From positions 1 to 31,098 of the IMG/VR virus record IMGVR_UViG_3300037042_000849: 31,098 nucleotides of DNA; one strand, written 5' to 3'. This DNA is from a virus. Each line of letters begins with the position of its first letter. Positions within the stretch are counted from its first letter, which is position 1. The position numbers and the translations under genes were made by a program. Below, piece after piece: positions 24,520 to 30,742 of this stretch. The notes under the pieces were generated by a model. That model searched no databases and was not told where the DNA came from. It was given only the letters and a program-made list of their open reading frames with translations.

Positions 24520-26279
24520 GCGGTCTAGCGACTCTTGAGGATCATGCGGCGTTGTGGGATTGGCGTGAGGATCGCCGTCACCGCCTCGAGGCTGAAAGGT
24601 TGAAGCCACCTACCATCCGTATGTGGGATGGGGATTATCGTCTGCGTGGCGAGGTCGCTGGTGAGCGCAGCGGTGATTTCGAGTTCATTGAGAATGACAC
24701 TGGGACTGGTTCGCTGCAACTGCCGCTTGACCATTATCTTGCTAAATGGGTGATGGATCATAAGGGCCGCTCGAAGCGGAATGTGCATATCACTATTGAT
24801 AAGCAGGGCGCCCGGTGGTCTGGTTGTATGGATCATTACACGGTGGTTCGTGACGAGTTCGGTGACGTGTATTTAGATATCGTGTTCAAGCACGATTATG
24901 AGCAGGCCAAACATATCATTTGTTGGGCCAATCCGTTCTTGTTACCGTCGATACAATTTCCGAAATTGTGGGTGATTTTCGGGCCGTCGAAATGGTGTCT
25001 GCTTATGACATTGTTTGTGAACCTTATGAGGCTTGAAACTTCTTTATGGACTTTGCCGGATGACCCGCTTGACCCGAATGAATGGATGGGGCCGTCTTTC
25101 GATCCGACGAATTGGCGTAACCAAGTTACACCGTTCCCTATCGTGGGCGACAACTCCAACCTCACTATTGTTTATTCGAGGTTCAAACCGTTCCACGATG
25201 TTGCTAAGGACACGTTGGCTGACGCTCAGTTGACGTTGACGTGCCGGCGGTATCTGGATGGTGACCCGCACCCGTATGAGCATTTGCGGGGCGAGTTAGG
25301 TTTGGAGCCCGTCGAGGATTTGTTTCAACTGTTTCAGATCCGGCATGGCTGCCTGGTGTGGGATATCGTGGACAATTCGGAGTGGGGTTCTGAGACTGCT
25401 TTCGGTGGATCGTGGCTGACTGGCCTTATCAGGGCTGTTGTTTCTATCGCCTCTGACGGCACCACAGAAGGTGTCGACGTTTACACAGGTGACCCGACTT
25501 ATCCTGGTGAGTATTACAACCCGGGCTTCCTGGGCACTCGTCCGAAGGCACCGTGGGTGGTGTTTGAGGACGGGGAATACACTGGCATTAAGTCCTCTGA
25601 GTTCAACTATTATGAGGCTACCGATACCAGTTTTCTCACTGGCGGTGCCAGTATGCCCGGTGTCAATGAGGGTATTAGTGCTGCGATAAACATGGCCGGC
25701 GATATCATTACGGCACATATTTCTGTCGGCGCTGAGTTACAGATACCGCCTATCGGCGGTTTGATGGATGCTGTGGCACGCCCTTTATATTCCAATGTGT
25801 TTTTGGCATTTCAACAGGTGCCTACGTTGCGGGCTATGGGTGAAACTCTGCCTATTGCTGGGCTTGAGAACTTGTTATCTGACCTTGGTGATTTTCATTA
25901 TTATGAGGGTTGGGCTGACGGCGCCGACAGGGGTTACACCCTTTCGGCTGTTATGGCTATCCGCGCTAAAATGTGGGCCACCAGGACGCATACCGCTCAC
26001 ACTATAAAGGTGTCTGATGCTGCACCGTATCTGATCGGTGAGGCTGGGTATGGGCATTTCTGGCTGGGCTCGAGGGTTGCCACGTCGGTTAAAGGCTATC
26101 CGACTCCGCACACTTTGTTTGTGGAGCGGGTCAATAAGATCAGCTACCGGTGGGATAAGGACGGCCCTTCGGGGTGGGAATTGGAAATCGGTTACCAGAG
26201 TCCGAAGGACCCTGTTCTGAAAGCGTTTGAAATGATCCGCGACATTAACGCTGCTGCTGGTGAGCTTGGTGTGTGGTAA
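24516..26279 (+). CDS. Minor tail protein (baseplate hub-like)
   Basis: A 587 aa protein starting at GTG 24516, overlapping the previous stop by 4 nt. Residues ~27-120 (PPTIRMWDGDYRLRGEVAGERSGDFEFIENDTGTGSLQLP...) resemble the N-terminal domain of siphovirus tail-hub/Tal proteins found in mycobacteriophage minor tail proteins. A central part is Pro/Trp-rich, and a C-terminal beta-rich part (VERVNKISYRWDKDGPSGWELEIGYQSPKDPVLKAF) closes it. Second large protein after the tape measure is the usual place of the hub that anchors fibres and opens the tail. Family assignment is by position and pattern. Confidence 0.75.
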   Translation: MSGLATLEDHAALWDWREDRRHRLEAERLKPPTIRMWDGDYRLRGEVAGERSGDFEFIENDTGTGSLQLPLDHYLAKWVMDHKGRSKRNVHITIDKQGARWSGCMDHYTVVRDEFGDVYLDIVFKHDYEQAKHIICWANPFLLPSIQFPKLWVIFGPSKWCLLMTLFVNLMRLETSLWTLPDDPLDPNEWMGPSFDPTNWRNQVTPFPIVGDNSNLTIVYSRFKPFHDVAKDTLADAQLTLTCRRYLDGDPHPYEHLRGELGLEPVEDLFQLFQIRHGCLVWDIVDNSEWGSETAFGGSWLTGLIRAVVSIASDGTTEGVDVYTGDPTYPGEYYNPGFLGTRPKAPWVVFEDGEYTGIKSSEFNYYEATDTSFLTGGASMPGVNEGISAAINMAGDIITAHISVGAELQIPPIGGLMDAVARPLYSNVFLAFQQVPTLRAMGETLPIAGLENLLSDLGDFHYYEGWADGADRGYTLSAVMAIRAKMWATRTHTAHTIKVSDAAPYLIGEAGYGHFWLGSRVATSVKGYPTPHTLFVERVNKISYRWDKDGPSGWELEIGYQSPKDPVLKAFEMIRDINAAAGELGVW

Positions 26280-26408
26280 GTGGCTAAACACCGTGGCCGG
26301 TTTAAGTGGAAGAAGTACAGCAAATACAGAGGCAACCTGCGAATCTTCTGGATTGCGTCGGATAGACCTGACGTGACTAGGCACCGTCGAGAGGAAAGGG
26401 AGACATGA
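26280..26408 (+). CDS. Very small basic protein between minor tail genes
   Basis: A 42-codon ORF from GTG 26280, immediately after the TAA of the large minor tail gene, ending in a TGA at 26406-26408 that overlaps the ATG of the next gene (ATGA). The product begins MAKHRGRFKWKKYSKYRG and contains an FWIASDRPDV segment and an Arg/Glu-rich end. It is strongly basic, with about a third of its residues Lys/Arg/His. No family is recognised. Perfect gene-to-gene overlap and gap-free packing support translation. It may bind DNA or an acidic tail protein, or exist to couple translation of the flanking genes. Confidence 0.6.
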   Translation: MAKHRGRFKWKKYSKYRGNLRIFWIASDRPDVTRHRREERET

Positions 26409-26848
26409 TCCCGGCACAGGAAGATGTTGATTTCAACGCCCCTGAGGAACATTTCTCTTGGGCTATGAAGATGATGCCGACGTTCGCGGGTATCGGTGCG
26501 GTGACCCATCCTGGGTTTCTGCGGCAGTGGTCTAAGCATTTGTGGGATTGCGGGTTCGCTCACCGCGACTACTTGGAGGGGCTTGCCGATAAGGACGGCA
26601 ACATTCATGTCAGCAAGTTGCCCAAGCAGCGCATTAAGTTGCAGAAGGCTTTGCGTGGTCCGAGGAATCTTTACAACAATGCTGCGGTGTGGGTGCCTTA
26701 CGATTCGACTGAGCCGCCGAAGATGCGGCTGCCTGATATCAGCCAGTTGACCGTTGAGGAAAACGAGGCGATGTTGGAGCAGTATCGGGCTGCCGGGTTG
26801 ATCCCTGGTGGGGCGGCTGAGCCTGTTATGGCAGGGGAAGCTGAGTGA
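26405..26848 (+). CDS. Minor tail-region protein, phage gene 29 family (DUF2744)-like
   Basis: A 147 aa protein, ATG 26405, overlapping the previous gene by 4 nt and with a good GAGGAAAGGGAG Shine-Dalgarno. The FSWAMKMMPTFAGIGAVTHPGFLRQWSKHLWDCGF N-terminal segment and the LPKQRIKLQKALRGPRNLYNNAAVWVP centre are characteristic of the L5 gene 29-type family that sits in the minor tail operon of L5-like phages. Function in virion assembly is not established; it is placed among structural genes. A Pro/Ala/Glu-rich C-terminus overlaps the next gene by 4 nt. Confidence 0.72.
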   Translation: MIPAQEDVDFNAPEEHFSWAMKMMPTFAGIGAVTHPGFLRQWSKHLWDCGFAHRDYLEGLADKDGNIHVSKLPKQRIKLQKALRGPRNLYNNAAVWVPYDSTEPPKMRLPDISQLTVEENEAMLEQYRAAGLIPGGAAEPVMAGEAE

Positions 26849-28170
26849 CAACACCTAATCAGCCGGCACCTAACTGGGGAACAACTTTCGTTGACCTGTC
26901 TTATGAGATAGGTGGCGGCGCGTACAACTTCGGCCAGGAGTTCGACTCTGACGTTATCAAGTGGTTGATCTACGGCCCTAAGCCGACGTTAGAGAACCTG
27001 TGGGAGTTTCTGGAACATCATCTGCTGGAAATGCCTTTGGAGGTTTTACGGACGTGGGAGCCGTTCATCCCGTTCAAGTTCCTTGACCCTGACTTCATTG
27101 ACGTTCCGACGTCGGTGGCGACTATCGTTGAGTTCTTTGCGGGTATTAAGAAGCTGCTGAGTGTGGAGCAGTGGGAGGAATGGCTGCGGGACATTTTCGG
27201 CCCGTTCTACGATTCCACCGTGGCGTTCATCGAGGATACGTTGCAGTGGCTTGAGGACGTTTTCACACCGTTTTATGACCTGACTGTGAAGTTCATCGAA
27301 GATGCTTTGAAGTGGTTGGAGGAAGTGTTCAAGCCGCTCGAGGCTCTTATCCCGATCATTGAGGCTTTGGCTACGGATGCGTGGGAGTTGTCGACGGGGA
27401 TCCTCGACAACCTGATGCGCGGTTTCCACGGTTGGAGTTCTAACGTCGGTGGGTTCGTTGCTGATGATCTAAAGCAGTTGGGTGCCGCTATCGGCACCGG
27501 GCTGGGTGAGCTTAACCATGTCGCTATGAGGGTCACCAAGCTCGAAGGCGAGATTGTCAATGCGCTGGAAAACTTCGCTACTTACGGTGAGAACGCTTTG
27601 GGTTTGGCCGGTGATCTGTGGGAGCAGGTTTACACCGGGGTCGGTGGTGGCACGTTGGGCACGCAGCAAGGGTATGCGGTGTTTCAGACCGCCGTGGACA
27701 CCGTGGACAAGGTTGCGGTGGCTGTCGCTAAGGAAGTCCTTGGTACGGACTTTCAGAAGGTGTCTGCGGTTATCTCTAAGCCGCTGAATGATGCTGCTGC
27801 TTCTGCTAACACAATCTTGGCGAGGGTGGATAACACAATCCCGCCTGGTTTATCTCCGGATCATGTGTTCGCTAAGGTCACTGACGCTGTAGCGACTATC
27901 GGTTTCGTTAAGGGCGGGGTGACTACTGTCCTTGGGACGGTGAACAACGTACTCAAGAACGGTTCGACGTACACCCTCGAGGCTGGTGTCGGGACTGCCG
28001 CTAACACGTTCCGGCTTGTGGAGAACTCGAAAGAGATTTTGAAGGTCACTGACGCCGCTGGGATTGCCCCAGCCGGCGCCAATAATCGCCGTGCAGGGTT
28101 TGGGACTATCGCCCCAAATCAGAAGGCCCGTCCAGGCGTAGTCGCAGCTTTCGCCGCATTTACTAGGTAG
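26845..28170 (+). CDS. Minor tail protein with 22-residue helical repeats
   Basis: A 441 aa protein starting at GTG 26845 in a 4 nt overlap. The N-terminal third contains three consecutive copies of a 22 aa amphipathic unit (consensus W-L-x-D/E-V/I-F-x-P-F-Y-D-x-T-V-x-F-I-E-D, residues ~113-180). A Gly/Val/Ala-rich middle follows, and the C-terminal part is beta-rich with Asn turns (TTVLGTVNNVLKNGSTYTLEAGVGTAANTF...) and ends GVVAAFAAFTR. Its position, last large gene of the tail operon, suggests a peripheral baseplate or fibre-associated component. I recognise no specific family. Confidence 0.7.
   Translation: MTTPNQPAPNWGTTFVDLSYEIGGGAYNFGQEFDSDVIKWLIYGPKPTLENLWEFLEHHLLEMPLEVLRTWEPFIPFKFLDPDFIDVPTSVATIVEFFAGIKKLLSVEQWEEWLRDIFGPFYDSTVAFIEDTLQWLEDVFTPFYDLTVKFIEDALKWLEEVFKPLEALIPIIEALATDAWELSTGILDNLMRGFHGWSSNVGGFVADDLKQLGAAIGTGLGELNHVAMRVTKLEGEIVNALENFATYGENALGLAGDLWEQVYTGVGGGTLGTQQGYAVFQTAVDTVDKVAVAVAKEVLGTDFQKVSAVISKPLNDAAASANTILARVDNTIPPGLSPDHVFAKVTDAVATIGFVKGGVTTVLGTVNNVLKNGSTYTLEAGVGTAANTFRLVENSKEILKVTDAAGIAPAGANNRRAGFGTIAPNQKARPGVVAAFAAFTR
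27181..27360 (+). repeat. Tandem 66-bp coding repeat
   Basis: Three units start with TGG at exactly 27181, 27247 and 27313, 66 nt apart. The first two align over all 22 codons and the third diverges after its first nine codons. The unit encodes an aromatic, amphipathic helix. Synonymous differences show that the duplication is not recent. Confidence 0.75.
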
Positions 28171-28175
28171 GGATT

Positions 28176-28442
28176 ATGGTTGACGATTCAGTTGTAGCCA
28201 CAGTGGTTAAGGCCAGTAAGAAGTCTGAGGCTGTTGTCCGCGCCGTTTTGACTGCGCTTGAGAACGCTCTGTCGGGTGATCCGGTGGGCACGGTGGTTCA
28301 GGACCCTGAGAATGGTTCTGTGGCTGTGCGTGTCTCTGAGGATGGTGTCCCGGTGTGGCGGGTGAACACCTTGAATGGAAATGAGTATCGGGATGCCCAA
28401 CCCACCTTGAAAGGGTGGACGGTCATTTCGGCAATTAAATAA
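28176..28442 (+). CDS. Small protein ending the structural operon
   Basis: An 88 aa protein, ATG 28176, with TAGGGA upstream, six nt after the previous stop. A helical N-terminal half (ATVVKASKKSEAVVRAVLTALENAL) is joined to a beta-rich half (GSVAVRVSEDGVPVWRVNTLNGNEYRD...). It is the last rightward gene before the bidirectional terminator. No family is recognised. Its compact two-part fold and position suggest a minor virion or assembly protein. Confidence 0.7.
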   Translation: MVDDSVVATVVKASKKSEAVVRAVLTALENALSGDPVGTVVQDPENGSVAVRVSEDGVPVWRVNTLNGNEYRDAQPTLKGWTVISAIK

Positions 28443-28447
28443 AGAAC

Positions 28448-28489
28448 GCCCCCTGGATGATGTTTATACATCATCCGAGGGGCTTCTTT
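28448..28489. terminator. Bidirectional terminator between convergent arms
   Basis: A long hairpin pairs 28448-28463 with 28468-28483 around a 4 nt TTAT loop, with a single mismatch and one G-T pair. On the + strand it is followed by TTCTTT, and on the - strand by GTTCTTTA. It starts a few bases after the last structural gene and covers the stop codon of the leftward integrase, so it can end transcription from both arms. This is the best terminator in the window. Confidence 0.9.
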
Positions 28490-29865
28490 GTGTTCAAAAG
28501 GGTTTGTATGTTGTCGGGTGTGAACATTCTTTGGTTGAGTGCTTCGGTGCCTGGGATTCGTTGGATGAAGAACCGTATGCCGGATTGGAGTAGCAGTTGC
28601 CGGCGTTCCTCTGTGTCGGCGGTTTCCCATGCTTCTGCGTAGGTTATATCGGTTTGGATATACTCCCACCCAGCTTCCCGGGTTTCCAGCTTTTCCAGGG
28701 CAGTTATCTGAGAATCTAGGGCGCTCAGTTGCTCCGTAAGGCGTTTTCTCATGGTGTCGCTAGTGACTGCCCCGAGAAGGGGTGTTAGTTCGTCTACGGC
28801 CCGTACAGCCTCGTCTAACTGCATTTTATGGTTTTCGGCCTGCCGGTAAACCCTTCTCTGCACATTCAACGCCCCAGCAGCCTCAATAAAAGCATCCCCA
28901 ACCAATTCCTCAACAATCTCAGCCTCAACCTGACCGCAATGACCCTTAACCCGGCAATGATAATACCGATACAAACGCCTACCGTAATCGCGGCGATAGA
29001 TTTTATGAAACAAGTTCAATTCACAAACAAAACATTTCACCACACCATTCAAAGGCGCCGTGTCCCGCGTCCGGTGAGGACCCCGCCGACGCGCCTCGAG
29101 CGCGGCCTGCAACTGATCCCAAGTATCCTGAGTCAGAATCGGCTCAGCGTTCAGGACAGGCTTACCCTGCATGTCCCTGACCGTCTGCCCCTCGTAGGTG
29201 GCATGACCCAACAGGTACTTAGCGGTCAGCATTTTCCAGAACGTCGAAGGCAGCGTGTCCCGCTTGAAAGCCACCTTTTCGACAGCAGCGCCGGCAATGA
29301 CCTCATCGACAATCTCACGCACCACAGGGGCTTCCTCAGGGTGCAACCCCAGCCGGTAACCTCCCCCGGGTAGCTCCACAGCGGTCAACCCAAACGGCAC
29401 CTGACCACCCGGCCAACGGCCAGTCTCCAACAGCCTCTTACGGGACGCTTTCGTGCGCTCCTTAATAGCCTCTAGTTCGCCCTCAGCGACACCAGCTATG
29501 ACGTTCGCTACCAGACGCCCAACCCAGTTCGACAGGTCCAAAGATTCGCTCATGGAGACGAGAGTTTTGTCGTGCTCGATCATCCACCCAAAGACTTCGT
29601 TCAGGGCGATCACACGGCGACTCAGGCGGTCTAGGCGCCACACCACCAGGACGTCCCACTCGTCCCGTTTGTCCTCCCCAAACCAAGGACCTAGACCGGG
29701 TGCGTCGAAAGGGCTCACAGAACCAGAAACGTCGACGTCCTCAGCCCACCCGACAACGGTGTGATCGTGGAGGTTCGCGTACTGTTCAATCAGTTCCCGT
29801 TGCCGCTCTACGCTGGTACTTTCCTCTTTGAACCTTGATAGCCGCACCCGGCCTAGAATCCTCAT
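28471..29865 (-). CDS. int: Large serine integrase
   Basis: A 464 aa large serine recombinase that inserts the phage genome between attP and attB. The catalytic domain has Ser10 in the GRVRLSR motif, TSVERQRELIEQYA, and Arg77/Arg80 in VVWRLDRLSR. The recombinase domain follows (KERTKASRKRLLETGRWPGG, QVPFGL). A zinc ribbon is formed by Cys278, Cys281, Cys304 and Cys310, and a coiled coil at ~340-395 precedes the C-terminal tail. The layout and many segments (EDVDVSGSVSPFD, GHATYEGQTVRDMQGKPV) resemble the Bxb1-type enzyme. The stretch between the two DNA-binding domains seems shorter than in Bxb1. The start ATG has no Shine-Dalgarno, and the predicted transcript begins at or within a few bases of it (leaderless). 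Confidence 0.95.
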   Translation of the reverse strand: MRILGRVRLSRFKEESTSVERQRELIEQYANLHDHTVVGWAEDVDVSGSVSPFDAPGLGPWFGEDKRDEWDVLVVWRLDRLSRRVIALNEVFGWMIEHDKTLVSMSESLDLSNWVGRLVANVIAGVAEGELEAIKERTKASRKRLLETGRWPGGQVPFGLTAVELPGGGYRLGLHPEEAPVVREIVDEVIAGAAVEKVAFKRDTLPSTFWKMLTAKYLLGHATYEGQTVRDMQGKPVLNAEPILTQDTWDQLQAALEARRRGPHRTRDTAPLNGVVKCFVCELNLFHKIYRRDYGRRLYRYYHCRVKGHCGQVEAEIVEELVGDAFIEAAGALNVQRRVYRQAENHKMQLDEAVRAVDELTPLLGAVTSDTMRKRLTEQLSALDSQITALEKLETREAGWEYIQTDITYAEAWETADTEERRQLLLQSGIRFFIQRIPGTEALNQRMFTPDNIQTLLNTKKPLG

Positions 29866-29871
29866 ACCGGC

Positions 29872-29923
29872 AGTCTACAATGCCTCTACTATGATTTGTC
29901 AAACGCTAGGGAGTGTAGATACT
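29872..29923. other. attP: Candidate attP site
   Basis: Imperfect dyad symmetry: 29875-29885 and 29908-29918 match as inverted repeats at 9 of 11 positions (10 of 12 when extended to 29874/29919). A further short symmetric core surrounds the centre at 29896/29897 (dinucleotide TT). Total span of about 50 bp with two half-sites and an asymmetric central dinucleotide is the architecture of serine-integrase attP sites. These normally lie directly beside the integrase gene, as here. It overlaps the integrase promoter and the last codons of the dCMP deaminase. An operator for a regulator would look similar, so attP is a proposal. Confidence 0.5.
29874..29902 (-). promoter_or_regulatory. Integrase promoter, sigma-70 type, probably leaderless
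   Basis: On the - strand a perfect TTGACA (-35, + strand 29897-29902) is followed after 17 nt by TGTAGA (-10, 29874-29879), or with 19 nt by TAGACT (29872-29877). The expected start of transcription, 6-8 nt further, falls at about 29865-29868; the integrase ATG begins at 29865. With no Shine-Dalgarno present, a leaderless mRNA, common in Actinobacteria, is the simplest reading. Confidence 0.65.
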
Positions 29924-30388
29924 CATTGATCCTTTGACGTGGGCCTGAGCAGCCTTGCGAGGACATAACCCCGCATGTGGCATCCCACAGCCGTTGCAAT
30001 ACTCCGGTTTAGGCCACACCACCGCACGAACGCCGGCACCCTGAATCAGTTTATCGCAGGCATAACACGGCTCCCTAGTAACGTACAAGGTGGCGCCTAC
30101 AAGGTCCTGGCGGTCACAGTGCAGAAGCGCATTAGCCTCAGCGTGAATAGCTACACACCGGGTTTGTCCTTGATCGTAGTCAGATAGTCCAGCAGTCGCT
30201 CCTGATATTCGTCTAGGGCACGAATCACAGCCGGGTTGTCCGGAAGGCGCACCGTTATACCCAGCAGAGCGGATCCGACGATCCTTGACCACGACAGCAC
30301 CAACCTTGGACCGTTCACAATCCGAACGAGCAGACACCGCTTCCGCGACACCAATCCAATAGTCATCCCAACCCAACCTTCCTGTCAT
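29906..30388 (-). CDS. Deoxycytidylate (dCMP) deaminase
   Basis: A 160 aa zinc-dependent deaminase converting dCMP to dUMP, which feeds dTMP synthesis for phage replication. The catalytic motif is complete: His82-Ala83-Glu84 in CVAIHAEANALL and Pro107-Cys108-x2-Cys111 in TREPCYACDKLI. The N-terminal KVGAVVVKDRRIRSAGYNGAP strand and the CDSCP cysteines (54, 57) are typical of phage dCMP deaminases. An additional cysteine group, Cys131-x2-Cys134 and Cys142, occurs in a C-terminal extension. The ATG at 30388 overlaps the end of the upstream gene by 4 nt (ATGA). Its stop lies within the right half of the candidate attP. Confidence 0.92.
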   Translation of the reverse strand: MTGRLGWDDYWIGVAEAVSARSDCERSKVGAVVVKDRRIRSAGYNGAPSGQPGCDSCPRRISGATAGLSDYDQGQTRCVAIHAEANALLHCDRQDLVGATLYVTREPCYACDKLIQGAGVRAVVWPKPEYCNGCGMPHAGLCPRKAAQAHVKGSMSIYTP

Positions 30389-30729
30389 CCAACAAGCCCT
30401 TGCAGGTCCTCTTTCAATTCAGCGACCTCCATTTCAAGTTCAGCGATCCGGCACTCCCGGGAATCCGTGTTGTTGTCAGCGCGGTCTGCGTAATCCAGTG
30501 CAGCGAGATACCGCTTCACCAGTTCAGGGAAAGCGCCGTGGATAGCGGTGATCCAGTCTGCGTCCGACTCTCGCTCCGCGTACCCGAGGAAAGTCAACTC
30601 GCCGTCAGAGCCCACAGCCCGAAGATTGAAGTCCTCCCACTTGTCCTCGTAATCCCAATAGCGGTCTGTAGCGCCTGTAGTTTTCGCCCACAGGCTGTAA
30701 AGGGTGTCGATCATTTCCCGCTCATCCAT
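30385..30729 (-). CDS. Acidic protein of unknown function
   Basis: A 114 aa protein read leftward from ATG 30729, chosen because a GAAAGGA Shine-Dalgarno lies 8 nt upstream; ATGs further upstream lie close to or inside the polymerase gene. The first half is rich in Asp, Glu, Trp and Tyr (DRYWDYEDKWEDFNLRAVG), followed by a DWITAIHGAFPELVKRYLAALDYADRADN helical segment and a C-terminal coiled coil (RIAELEMEVAELKEDLQGL). It lies between DNA polymerase and dCMP deaminase and overlaps the latter, so a replication or nucleotide-related accessory is possible. No family recognised. Confidence 0.75.
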   Translation of the reverse strand: MDEREMIDTLYSLWAKTTGATDRYWDYEDKWEDFNLRAVGSDGELTFLGYAERESDADWITAIHGAFPELVKRYLAALDYADRADNNTDSRECRIAELEMEVAELKEDLQGLVG

Positions 30730-30742
30730 TGTCAAGTTCCTT

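Noticed and set aside
28828-29373. Forward ORF of ~180 codons opposite the integrase
   Set aside because: It is the complement of conserved integrase coding sequence and lacks start signals.
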